Assembly (NCBI GenBank): GCA_963580285.1
Contig: OY757023.1
Coordinates: 84,655,108 to 84,719,107 of the forward strand
Length of the DNA stretch: 64,000 bases
Reading direction: 5' to 3'
Source: Lucinisca nassula
Lineage: Eukaryota; Mollusca; Bivalvia; Lucinida; Lucinidae
The notes under the pieces are model-generated. The model made no database searches. It saw only the letters and a list, made by a program, of their open reading frames with translations, and was not told the DNA's origin. The position numbers and the translations under genes are program-made. Below, one piece after another: positions 42,440 through 52,646 of this stretch. The first letter of the stretch is position 1; each line of letters starts with the position of its first letter.

Positions 42440-43918
42440 ACTAGAAATGTGTCCAGACGACACATGCCCCCGCCAAGGGCCCCGCCTCACCCCAAAAAAT
42501 CCATGTAGCAACAACATTTCTACGTGTGTGACCTTGACCTTGAGGTCATAGGCAGGGTCTTTGGTATGGGCGAATGAGACCTGGGACCTGTATCTATCAT
42601 CATTCCAAATATGATGCCAATCTATAAATATGAGCCCTAAAACTTTAAAAGCATAATAAGACTAAGTCTGTGACCTTGACCTTGAGGTCAGGGGTGGAAG
42701 TATATACAACGTTGGACCTGTAACTATCATCATACCAAATATGAAGCAAATCTATATGGTTTGGTAAGTATGAGCTCTTAATAAACTTTAAATAAAAAAA
42801 AAAAATGTCTGTGACCTTGACCTTTAGGGCACGTGCATGGGTGGGGGTATTGGACCAGTATCAATCATTATACCAAATATAAACTTAATTCATCATACGA
42901 TTTGGAAATATAAACTCTTAAAATATCTACTTAAAAATTTCTAAGTCTGTGACCTTGACCTTTAGCTCGCGGGCATGGGTGGGGGTATCGCTGAATAAAA
43001 TGGACAGGTATCTAACATCATACCAAATATAAACTCAATCCATCACACGATTTGGAAAATATCAACTCTTTAAAATTTCTAAGTCTGTGACCTTGACCTT
43101 GAGGTCATGGGCATGAATGGGGTATCGCTAAATAAAACTTTGGACCTATATCTATAATCATACCAAATATGAACCAATTCCATCAAATGGTTTGGAAAAT
43201 ATGAGTTCTAAAATGTTCAGGTCTACCTGTTACAAAAACCTTAACCTGAGTCTTTAACATTGAAAATTTCTAAGTCTGTGTCCTTGACCTTGAGGTCACA
43301 GACATGGGTGGGGTATTGCTTAATAAAACTTTGGACCTATATCTAACATCATACCAAAGATGAACCAGTTCCATCAAATGGTTAGGAAAATATGAGTTCT
43401 AAAAGTTCAGGCTCTACCTGTTACACACCGGCCCCGATAGCTCAGTTGGTAGAGTGTCCGCATGGGGAATGGGAGGTCACGGGTTCGATCCCGGGCCGCG
43501 ACATACCAAAGTCGTTAAGAATGGTACTAGCTGCTCCTCGCTTGGCACGCAGATTGACGGGGTAGAGCTAGGACTGGTCGACACAGTGTCAGGATAATGT
43601 GACTGGGTGTGGGATCGTGTAATGTGTCTGGGACATGGTACTTCAGTGAGGCAGCACTATAAAAGTGAGCATTGAGCTCCCTGTCGCAACCAGACACCGT
43701 CGTGATATGACTGAAAAATTGTTGAAAGCGACGTTAAACCCGAATTTACACACACACTCTACCTGTTACAAGAACCTTAACCTGAGGTTACAGGATCACG
43801 TGCGTACGTACGTACACACGCACGTACGGACGGACGTACACATGTACGCACGTACGCACGTATGGAAAACCGAAAAACTATATATCCCCGGCATCATGCG
43901 GATGCGGGGGCATAAAAA
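42440..43918 (-). mobile_element. Tandem-array element, Helitron-like (array D family), SINE inside
   Basis: Subterminal pair ATGCCCCCGC (42464-42473) / GCGGGGGCAT (43904-43913). The left edge ACTAGAAATG reads on the minus strand as a hairpin-adjacent CTAG followed by T, as in 21270-21957. The body is ~150 bp units with 'ctgtgaccttgaccttgagg', 'atcataccaaatatgaa', 'ggtttggaaaatatgagct'; then a tRNA-derived SINE (43426-43756); then 'cctgaggttacaggatcacg' and a (GTAC)-rich stretch. Non-coding. Confidence 0.8.
43426..43756 (+). mobile_element. tRNA-derived SINE, full copy, 14 bp target duplication
   Basis: tRNA-like head with A box TAGCTCAGTTGG (43438-43449) and B box GGTTCGATCCC (43481-43491). 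A ~200 bp body leads to the tail GAAAGCGACGTTAAACCC and (CA)n. It is flanked by CTCTACCTGTTACA (43412-43425, 43757-43770). The acceptor stem is mismatched, so it is not a functional tRNA gene. Internal boxes would give pol III transcription; reverse transcription would need a partner LINE in trans. Confidence 0.9.
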
Positions 43919-44576
43919 AGAAATCCGGTAAAAGGTACTTTAGCCTGTACACTAAGTGTACTACTGACCACAATCGTCTTGTTTTTGAGAAATGTCTTCC
44001 TTTCATTAACTTCGTCTTCAAGTGTTTCTAATTTTTCCTGTGTATAATTTGGTTTTCGTTTCTTTTTTGTAATTTTTGTCTCTTCCATTTTTGAAAGATA
44101 TTGCACAATGTTTAAGACACTTTCAATTAATTGATGCTAACATGAGCTTAGGCATGGCAAATCAGGAGGAAATGTAGAGAAGGGGTCGCCAGTTGTATTA
44201 TTGTTTCTCATCCCATAGTTTATTTAGAACCTTGTCTATTATGATGCTGCTACCCAAGCCTTTTTTGGCAGAAAAGGCTCCAACAAGGCTGCCTTGTTGT
44301 TAAACAAACCCCGGTATTATCATTTATAGTAAGAGATTAAGCGTTATTTTGTTTTGCTATGCACTGGCTTACAAAAGTACCCGAAGCGCTTTGCACGAGA
44401 TTTAAAATTACACACTCAGGTAAATCGTAAGTGGTAAGATGGTCTTAACTTTACGACAGGTTTTCAGTTACCGGCATAAGGAGACCATAAATTTTACACT
44501 GGTCACCTTAAGTATGTTTTAAGTAATTCTTAAGTTGATATATTTACGATGGCTTCGAGTTACCAACCCCAGGAGT

Positions 44577-44755
44577 CCATTTCAAAATTTAGGGGCGTCA
44601 GGTTGTGTTTTCTTCCAAATTTATTCGGAACATGGCTGAACTTTTAGCAAACAGTGGAGGCCCTGATCAGACGCCGCATTCTGCGGCGTCTGATCTGGGT
44701 CTCCACTGTTTGCCAGGGTACCCCTTTAGGGGTTTCTGGTACTGAATGGGTTAAA
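44577..44755 (-). mobile_element. Hairpin MITE K, full copy
   Basis: Inverted: 'ccatttcaaaatttaggggc', 'tttagcaaacagtggaggcc', palindrome GACGCCGCATTCTGCGGCGTC, 'ccactgtttgccagggtacc', ending 'tactgaatgggttaa'. Confidence 0.75.
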
Positions 44756-45378
44756 CAATAATTCTGTGGTGTCGTTTACCAAAAGAATCTGTAGAAATCC
44801 CAACGTGTGAAAGGCTGCTAATGTAGATCATTACATCAGCTGTTTCATTGGCCCATTCAATGCTGAGAGTGCCTCCTGATCTGGGGCCAGTTTCATCAAT
44901 AAACATCGTACGATTAATCTTAAATTGTTCTTACGCACTTTTTAAAGAACTGCGTACGTCAGTTTCATCAAAACATCGCAAAGTGGTCGTACGAGCTAAA
45001 TTTGCGTTTCACTAAAATATGTCGCAATTTTGAATATGCTCTTAAACGGGGCCACTAATTGTCACATGCGTGATCACGTGCCATCTTGAAATAGCCGTGT
45101 AAAGTAAATAACACGTTTTAAAATTATTGTTCCAGTGGACCTAGATATATATCCAGTACAAACAATGTTGAATCAACGTTGATTCTCGGTTATTTCAAAC
45201 TTGTGTTTCCATTTCATTATCGTGAGATATAGATATTAATTATCTGGAACCCCTTTCCACTGTACCACGGGCGAGTTGGTCTGTTTTGTGGACGTCGTGA
45301 CGTCAGGCTAACGTTAATTTAACGTTGTCATTATCATAATTAACCTTTTACAATCGCGTTTGTCAGTAAATGCGGGGT

Positions 45379-45393
45379 GGGGGGGGGGGGGGG
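45379..45393. repeat. G15 homopolymer
   Basis: Runs of this kind recur at 17341, 29055, 38796 and 45811. Confidence 0.95.
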
Positions 45394-45524
45394 TCTTCAG
45401 CATTGTTGAGTTTATAATATTAGATGACATGTGAGACTTCGCTGAGCATTTTATTAGCTTTTCACGCTCAATTTATTAATTTAGAAATAGAAGATCATGA
45501 ATACAAGATTCAATTTGTCGTATG

Positions 45525-45828
45525 TGTTTGATTTGAGGGTTAACGTCCCCGTCAACACTGTAAAGGTCATTTTGGAGACGTTGCTTCCAATTTATGGGAC
45601 TTTTACCCGACATGGAGATGAAATGACATATCAAGCCCTGTCGCAAAATGAAACCACTAGGGTTTATAAGCATGGACGGTCCGCCTCGCACCGCGGTTCC
45701 TGGACAGGCTTAGATCCTCTAAGCGGTTTACCAGTAGTAGTGTGCGGGCCGGATTCAGCTCTGCGTGGAAGCATAATGCAGCCCATATATTTCTTCAAGC
45801 CCCTATGGGCGGGGGGGGGGGGGGGGGC
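45525..45828 (-). mobile_element. SINE-C in G copy 2, ~13 bp target duplication
   Basis: Full inverted SINE, flanked by AATTTGTCGTATG (45512-45524) and AATTTATCGTATG (45832-45844). G copy 1 has the unoccupied site ('tcatacgataaattgaatct', near 31283-31302). A run of 17 G (45811-45827) has expanded at the head end. Confidence 0.9.
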
Positions 45829-46204
45829 ATTAATTTATCGTATGAACATAAAACACAGTTAATGCATGATTTTTTTACACAAAACATCAATACATGGCGT
45901 TGTTTACTAAGGAAACCGCACATAACGTTACATGACGTAGCCTCTGTAAGTGTTCGTATGTAAAGTAAGCCAGTTTTTAGCTCCAGTTTGTTGTTGGCAA
46001 TGGTCTGTTTATAGCAAATATTTATTCATTGATAGTTCATCTGTCAGGCCGTCCAGCCTTTCGATGAAAAATAAATTCAGTTCATTTGCAACATGGATCC
46101 TACAGCATGGCTGGTTTTAATTTACAAAGAACTTGTTCTATAGCTACATGTATACACATTTGCACATAGACGAAATGACAATACGCCAGACAATGACCAC
46201 CGCC

Positions 46205-46960
46205 ACCCGCCGTCGACATTAAAGGTTTTCGTACATACGAGCGTACGCACATGCACGTACTTTCTTTCGTATGGGGTGTACACACGTGATACTGTAACCT
46301 CTGGTTAAGGCATTGTACCAGGAAGAACCTAAACTTTTAAGAGTGTTGATGATATGTTTATCCAGCAATACATTGGCCCTTACCTTTGACCTCTAGCCGC
46401 ATCAGTGCCGATGAGCTCAAAGTCAAGGTCACGGATTCACAATTTTCAACATAAACGCGCCCATGCCCATGACCTCAAAGTCAAGGTCACAGACTCAGAT
46501 TTTTTATTGTCAACGTTGTTCAATTAGAGCTCACATTTCCTAACCAATTTAATGGATTTAGTTCGTATTTGGTATGACGCAAGATACAGGTAGTTTCTCC
46601 AGCTACTCCGTTTTGTTTTCGTCCACATCTGATTAATGATCGGTTCGAAATAAAAGAAATAAATCTTGAAAGGGCCGTAAAACCAAAACTCAAGGTCAAT
46701 GTCACAGACTTAGTAATTTATTTTTTACGGATTTGGTTCATATCACACTTTTTCCAAGATTTAAACGACATTACCCACACCTACGCCGATGTTCTCAAGG
46801 ACAGTATTCCAGCCGAGAAATGCGGTATTTTTTTATTTTTATTTTGCAACATGCTTTTTTTCTTGGTGAGGGTGGTCCCTGGGTGGGGGCATCTGTGTCG
46901 TATTCACAATTCTACTTGAGGTACACTGAGTCTTCATTTTAATCAGAAGTCTAATCGAAG
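46205..46960 (-). repeat. Array-D-like module in G copy 2
   Basis: Inverted counterpart of 29785-30625: (GTAC)-rich near 46230-46265, 'tgacctcaaagtcaaggtca' repeats, 'ccctgggtgggggcatctgt'. Confidence 0.6.
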
Positions 46961-47039
46961 AGTGTGGGTAATCGTTTGAGCTACCAGAACGCGTTGGTCC
47001 TTTTGTTAAGTCCCCGCCAACCGTTGGTACAATGTACAT

Positions 47040-47285
47040 GTACTTCGGTCAGTTTGGAGACGCTGCTTTCGGTTTTGTAAGACTTCTACCCGACCTTGAG
47101 GTGAAGTGACATAATAAACCCTACCGACCACAGAAGCCGATAGGATTGAAGGAGCGGTCCCACTAGCACCACTTTTCTACGGCAGGCTTTTACATTCTAA
47201 GCGGTTAACCAGTAATCAAGTTTGGTCGGTTTTATCTGTGCGCGGAAGCACTATGTCTCCAAGCCCCGTTGGTCGAAAGCCAGCG
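47040..47285 (-). repeat. Old SINE-C-related copy in G copy 2
   Basis: Counterpart of 29395-29640 and 28680-28790 ('ggtcagtttggagacgctgc', 'caagccccgttggtcgaaag'). Confidence 0.6.
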
Positions 47286-47449
47286 TCGGTTCTATGTTAC
47301 ACCATGAAATACAGATTGTGGGTAATCGTAAGCACAACCACTTCTAACGAGTACCCTAAATATCTATTTAACAAAAAAAAAAATAAAATAAGAAAACCCC
47401 CAACCAAAACCCAAAACTAAAGATTATAACAAAGGTGTCAGGTTCGATG

Positions 47450-47605
47450 GGTCTTCATTGCATGGGTCAATGATGAGGCCTTATTACCCGAAACTAGCTA
47501 GTCTGGTCCAGAAAACATGCGCACTCCATATTTCCCAGTTCTGTGGTGTATACCTTGCTTCCAAAGGATAACCCTTTCTGTAACATATTGTATGAGTAAT
47601 TTTTT
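47450..47605 (-). repeat. Dispersed repeat O copy
   Basis: 'tgatgaggccttattacccg', 'aaactagctagtctggtcca', 'cttgcttccaaaggataacc'; similar to 61310-61430. Absent in G copy 1. Confidence 0.65.
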
Positions 47606-48053
47606 TTTTTTTTTTTTTTTTTTTGGTTTTGGGTTTTACGGCCCTTTCAAGATTATTTCACTCATATCGAGCCGATCGTTAATCAGAGGTGGGTGAGATC
47701 TGCGAAGGTAAGCAAAATGACATGTTACCTACCACACTTTTAAGAATGTATCTCAAGATTCTATAACCTATGCTGCGCGTTATCGTCTTCCGCTATGTGA
47801 GTGACATGTCCAAAGTTTAAGACGAAACTTTTAATGTGCGACGTCTAAATATTCATCTCAGAAATACGACAAAATGTGCGAACATCGCAGATCTCGAGCA
47901 TTTGATGAAACAGGATTTTTGTCGTAAGAACTTCGTACGATCTTTTTAAGACGAAAATACGTCGCAAATGCTTTGATGAAACTGGCCCCTGGTCCTATGT
48001 TTTACCCTCAGTAGCTCAAACTAGCCCTGTCTCGAACTATGTCTAAAGTCCTT

Positions 48054-48330
48054 CATTACGAAAACACACCCGTGCGACATATTGCATTTTTTCACATCTC
48101 CAAAATGAATACTTTCCTTATGAAAATCCGTGATATTTTTTATTTATACTTTAAACATAGGTTGTGGGTGCTCGTTAGAACCGCCTCATTGAGGCGGTTC
48201 TAACGAGTACCCACAATCTATGTCTTGGAGCAGAAATAAGGAAATAATGTATTCCTCAGTAAAACCCAGTTTTCACTATATAAAGTGGGGTTTCGCGGGA
48301 TGTTCATTTCACGGACTTGTTCACATGATG
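48054..48330 (+). mobile_element. Hairpin MITE B, full copy
   Basis: Ends CATTACGAAAACACACCCG and the complement of CATCATGTGAACAAGTCCG. Perfect core GAACCGCCTCATTGAGGCGG. Confidence 0.9.
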
Positions 48331-48399
48331 TGGTGTGTCCAAGCCATTACAATTCAACTGTATTTGAGCTTAGTTCAGTCTTCTCATAATACACTTGAG

Positions 48400-48450
48400 C
48401 CGCATTGTTTTTATTTATTTATTTACATATTTATTTATTTATTTATTTGG
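48400..48450 (+). repeat. (TTTA)n microsatellite
   Basis: Imperfect TTTA repeats. Confidence 0.9.
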
Positions 48451-48589
48451 TGAGGGGATGGGGGAGGCTTTGCTTGAACGTCCTCTCAAAATTATTTCAC
48501 TTATTTTGAGCCTATCTTTAAGCAGGCGGGGCAAAAACCAGGGCATTTAGAACAGACAAAAGAATTGTACTAGTTAATCACTGTATACA

Positions 48590-48685
48590 TCTGACAAAGA
48601 AAAGTGTGGTAAATTGACCGGCTCGATATGACCTAAATGGTATTGACTGAGCCTTCAGTGTAAACCAACAGCAACAACCTAAAAA
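48590..48685 (+). mobile_element. SINE tail fragment
   Basis: 'aaagtgtggtaaattgaccg', 'gctcgatatgacctaa', 'attgactgagccttcagtgt' resemble the tails of the tRNA-derived SINEs. Confidence 0.55.
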
Positions 48686-48984
48686 AAAAAAACCACACGT
48701 GACTTCCAATTGCAGAACTCGGCGTCTCACGTGTGCCTAGAGAGAGGCTCGGGCCCACAGCGGTGAGAGGTCTAGCGCTCTTATCAGCCCAATGAGTCGC
48801 ATGTGTTCAATAGATATTACTTGCAACATTATCAGAAGCCTAACTGTGTCAGAAATTTGAAGCTGTGCGTATCAATTGACTCAGCACAACAACAAGTCAT
48901 TATAAAAATCGAAGGTTTACTTATCAATACCAATAAATCAGTGAAGCACAAAATATCAACAGTTTATTTGCGCCGGGTCATGGG

Positions 48985-49065
48985 AAAATGATAAGTATCG
49001 CATAGGCGAACTGCAAAGGCTCAGGCGAGTCTGCGCTTCGCCTGAGCCTTTGCTGCTCGCGGCCA
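48985..49065. repeat. Hairpin related to MITE P
   Basis: 'gcaaaggctcaggcgagtct' and 'cgcctgagcctttgctgctc' form an inverted repeat like the centre of MITE P; the outer ends are missing. Confidence 0.6.
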
Positions 49066-49440
49066 GGTATTGGAGATCAAGAGGGCGCTTCATGCAAAAA
49101 GTTATGCGTCTTTCTCGAATAGTTGCGTGGGCAAGCCTGTCTGAGCCGTATGCGATAGGTGACTTTATCTCATGTCCTGGCTCATGTCTTAATTGACTGT
49201 AGCGGTAAATTGAATAAGTCAAGAATCACTTTATGAATCGATTCTCGATAGTAATTAATTGCGAGAAAGGATTCATAAAAGAGCTTTGAGACATTGTCAA
49301 AGATCAATGTTGAGAACTGGCTACGTTGAAGCTTTTCTGTGAACTGAGAAGGCTCTCATTGAAAAGACTGTGCAGATGTGCTGGCTGATCCTTTGCTGGC
49401 AGACCACGGATATAAATCACTCTATTTCATGCCGCGTCTT
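49066..49440. other. No gene recognised
   Basis: No supported gene or element. Confidence 0.3.
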
Positions 49441-49445
49441 TAGTA

Positions 49446-49535
49446 CATTACGATAACCCACCCGTGCGCTAATATCTCCTGATAAAGACTAAATATTGAT
49501 TGTTAGTTCTATCGAGTACCCATCATCTATGTTTG
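49446..49535 (+). mobile_element. Hairpin MITE B fragment
   Basis: Left end CATTACGATAACCCACCCG and a remnant of the core ('tatcgagtacccatcatcta'). Confidence 0.6.
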
Positions 49536-49587
49536 TGAGAAAAAAAATAAATAAAAAACAAATAAAACTAGGTCAGCAATGTTCTAT

Positions 49588-49863
49588 TCGTTGGTTGGTT
49601 GGTTGGTTGACTTGAGGTTCAAGGTCCCCGTCAACACTGTAAAGATCATTTTTGAGACGTTGCTTCCAATTTTGTGGGACTGTTACCCGACATTGAGATG
49701 AAATGACATCTCAAGCCCTGTCGCCCAATGAAACCAATAGGGTTTATTAGCATGGACGGTCCGCCCCGCACCGCGGTTCCTGGACAGGCTTAGATCCTCT
49801 TACTAGTGTGCGGGCCGGATTCAGCTCTGCGTGGAAGCATCATGCAGCCCAAATATTTCTTCT
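49588..49863 (-). mobile_element. SINE-C copy
   Basis: Inverted SINE with (TTGG)n tail at left; a short internal deletion and loss of the last ~25 bp of the head at right. Confidence 0.85.
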
Positions 49864-49993
49864 ATATATCTTCAGACTGATGGAGTGCAAGAAAGTTAAC
49901 ACAAAATATTTTCTCGGTATTTCTATGGTTAAAAAGCTTGTGACCAAAGAAGTACATTAAGTTGCATTTACCTCTGCAACTTCAGCGATCGAA

Positions 49994-50388
49994 ATTATAG
50001 GCTTCCACGATTAATCGTATAATCGATTAATCGATCGATAAATTCCACAAAAATGATCATTTCTGATTCGCTTTTAATTGATTACTTGATAGGTACAATT
50101 TACTACCCAAAGTTATGCCTAAAATAGCTGGATGAGTGGCAAACTGTGCAGACCCTGATGAGACGCCGCATTATGCGGCGTCTCATCTGGGTCTACACTG
50201 TATGCTTAGGCCTGTCTGTTCAAATATACATATGGTAAAGTGTAACATATGGTAAGAGTCATGCTCAGACAGAAAGACAGACAGGTAAAATAATGACAAA
50301 AATCTTAGCGATTACTAATCGATTATCGATCGCAATGACAGGACTGATAATCAGTTATATTTGCAGCTCCGATTAGCCAGCCCTATTC
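49994..50388. mobile_element. Element L, copy 1 (hAT-like ends suspected)
   Basis: 'ccacgattaatcgtataatc' at left and 'gctccgattagccagcccta' at right, with a K-type palindrome GACGCCGCATTATGCGGCGTC in the middle and 'cgattactaatcgattatcg' near the right end. The second copy sits at the GPCR splice donor (56276-56670). The CAGCCCTA edge, read in reverse as TAGGGCTGGC, recalls hAT termini (inference). Confidence 0.65.
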
Positions 50389-50461
50389 GCCTGCCTAAGT
50401 TCTGCCATCCGCTCATCTCAGATTCAAATCATCTCATAGAAAGGAACGGGGACAGTAGAGG

Positions 50462-50635
50462 AGGCTAATAGATAGAGAATACCAGGTGAGTGTCTTTTGA
50501 TATCAAGTTTATCAGGCAAGGCTTCGAGAACGCTTGTGGAATCGCGAGGCTTGCCGAGCGATTCTACATGCGTTCTCGAAGCCGAGCCTGATAAATTTGA
50601 TGTCAAATGATACGAATCTGGTATTCTATTTATCA
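50462..50635. repeat. ~170 bp imperfect palindrome (foldback)
   Basis: 'gagaataccaggtgagtgtc' through 'ggcttcgagaacgc' is answered by 'gcgttctcgaagccgagcct' through 'gaatctggtattctatttat'. About 35 bp of loop. Confidence 0.75.
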
Positions 50636-50639
50636 GTTT

Positions 50640-51090
50640 ATCCCCTTGTACACTCTTAAATTAGCAATTTACGATCAGTTATTGATGGTCCTCAGTGCGT
50701 CCCAGCTTTTTGGCGGTCGATATATTTAGCCTCAGCTGACAATATTTTTCCTGTGATATTTTTTAAGCAATTTTTTAGATTTTTCCCAGTAACAATAACA
50801 TTTTTTTGCCATTTTTCCAGTAGTCCGGTTGATTCATAAAAGTGCAATGTCACGTTGACGTGATAAAGCTCACTTGTCCTGAGATAGCATATCTTTATCA
50901 GGTTAATGCGTTACAATACAATATATATAGGGGGTAACTGATAAAATGAACTTTTACATACATTTTTGAATGCAAATATACACATCAATTTCAGCATGTA
51001 GAACCCTTCAGCATTTTAGCTGTCATACGAGCATACAAGCCATGCAAGGGGGTGACTTATATTATATACACACCATTCTGTTAAAAAATC
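50640..51090. other. No gene recognised
   Basis: AT-rich; nothing supported. Confidence 0.3.
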
Positions 51091-51098
51091 CGTGTAGC

Positions 51099-51395
51099 CG
51101 GCCTCGGTAGTTCAGTCGGATGCGCGTCTGACTGGTGATCAGGAGGGCGCGGGTTCGATACCTGCCGGGACTCGTGGAGATTGATCATGAAATCTTGTCT
51201 ACGGTCATTCTCTCCCTTCCGCTGATTCAAGAAGGGCAGTTGTCAGTTTCTGGCGACAGAATGTGCACTGTACTGGTTAACCACTTACGTATAAACCTGC
51301 CCAGGAAAAGTGTGGATAGGTAAACTGACCGGCTCAAAAATGACCTAAATTAGTGTTGACTGGGCCGTTAAACTCCAATACAAGCAAACAAACAA
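51099..51395 (+). mobile_element. tRNA-derived SINE, full copy
   Basis: Head with A box TAGTTCAGTCGG (51109-51120) and B box GGTTCGATACC (51153-51163), body 'ggcagttgtcagtttctggc', 'aaactgaccggctcaa', tail 'gttgactgggccgttaaact' and (AAAC)n. Same body as 26337-26533. Confidence 0.85.
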
Positions 51396-51399
51396 AAAA

Positions 51400-51445
51400 G
51401 TCCGTGTAATGAACACCCACGTAAGCCCCACTTTATTTAGAGACT
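51400..51445 (-). mobile_element. Hairpin MITE B end fragment
   Basis: 'gtccgtgtaatgaacaccca' 'cgtaagccccactttattta' is the right outer arm of MITE B in inverse orientation. Confidence 0.55.
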
Positions 51446-51540
51446 TATCCGTTCAGCTGCATAAGACACTTGTGTTACTGCTTCTCACTGTATAACTGTT
51501 AACTCAATCTGTGTAATAATAATGATGTTGTTAATCAAAT

Positions 51541-51748
51541 AATTTCGTATTGGCGAAGTTTCAGGTCCGAGGTCTGCTGTATTGACCCGAGGCCGAAGGC
51601 CGAGGCCAATGCAGCTGACCGAGGACCTGTAACTTGAACAATTTTCGTATTGGCCAAGATACAGGTCCGAGGTCTGCTGTATTGGACCGAGGTCGAAGGC
51701 GGAAGCCAATGCAGCTGACCGAGGACCTGTAACTTGGACAATACGAAA
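51541..51748. repeat. Two ~105 bp units with inverted outer ends
   Basis: 'caggtccgaggtctgctgta' ... 'caatgcagctgaccgaggac' occurs twice in tandem. The outer edges AATTTCGTATTG (51541) and CAATACGAAATT (51738-51749) are inverted copies, so the pair forms a foldback. Open frames through it are repeats, not genes. Confidence 0.8.
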
Positions 51749-52003
51749 TTACTTGATTAATGACAATTTTATTAATTGACACCATTAAAAACATGTTTAT
51801 TGATTTTTGACCTCATTGTTAATACAGGTGACCTCCGAACAATACAGGACAGTCAATTAATAATATCCAGGGTAGACGGGAGGCTTTAAGCCCGGGTTAG
51901 TAGAAGGCAACAGAAATCTTCATATCTGGATTTGCCTGTTCCAGCTATGTAAACCTTGGGAGGAAGAAATCATTTCTCTGATTCAACGGATCAAACGGTG
52001 ATG

Positions 52004-52310
52004 TTTGTTTGTTTGTTTAATTTGAGGTTTAACGTCCCCGTCAACACTGTAAAGGTCATTTTGGAGACGTTGCTTCCAATTTTGTGGGACTTTTACCCGA
52101 CATTGAGATGAAATGACATCTCAAGCCCTGTCGCCCAATGAAACCAATAGGGTTTATAAGCATGGACGGTCCGACACACACCGATTTGCCTGGGCAGGCT
52201 TAGATCCTCTAAGCAGTTTACTAGTACTCGTGTGTGGGTCGGATTCAGCTCTGCGTGGAAGCATCATGCAGCCCATATATTTCTTCAAGCCCCGATGGGC
52301 GGGGGCTGCC
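52004..52310 (-). mobile_element. SINE-C, full copy
   Basis: Inverted full-length SINE-C, flanked by AACGGTGATG (51994-52003) and AACGGCGATG (52311-52320), a 10 bp target duplication with one change. Confidence 0.9.
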
Positions 52311-52646
52311 AACGGCGATGTAGCAGCATGTTTAGGAGCATGGAGAGCATGACAGGACACTTAAGAAGTCATGGTCTTCCACTGCATCCGGGCTTAGCTC
52401 CAGATGTCATGATACTGTCTTGCCTCTGAATTCAGCTAGGTCCAGCAACGAGAGGGCGAGGTTGACCCTGGGCTCCTGTCCGTCACTATAATCCTATTTA
52501 CTGCGCATCTTAGTCATGTTAGTCATATACAAACTATCACAGCAACCACACATATGCAAGTCACACAAAAAGCCATGTGGCGTTGGACGAGCGGCGAAAA
52601 CACGGGAAGCTATAATTGCTCGCCTCAGTAGCATTTCTAGCATGTG

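Larger units (their letters stand above)
44882..47998 (-). mobile_element. Large TIR element G, copy 2 (inverted)
   Basis: Left end GGGCCAGTTTCATCAATAAA (44884 on) and right end, complement GGGGCCAGTTTCATCAAAGC (47998 back). Inner 'gtttcatcaa' repeats lie ~75 bp from both ends. It matches copy 1 in reverse along nearly its whole length. Later additions are a SINE-C (45525-45828), a repeat O fragment (about 47450-47605) and a T run (about 47599-47625). No transposase; short open frames only. Confidence 0.75.

Noticed and set aside
43426..43502. tRNA gene
   Set aside because: A and B boxes are good, but the acceptor stem does not pair, and the sequence is the head of a SINE with a tail and target duplication.
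28235..47998. Simple inverted segmental duplication
   Set aside because: The matching sequence ends at the same GGGCCAGTTTCATCAA-type inverted repeats on both copies and I see no homology beyond, so transposition is the better reading, although not proven.
51099..51175. tRNA gene
   Set aside because: Same reason: head of a tRNA-derived SINE whose body recurs at 26.3 kb.
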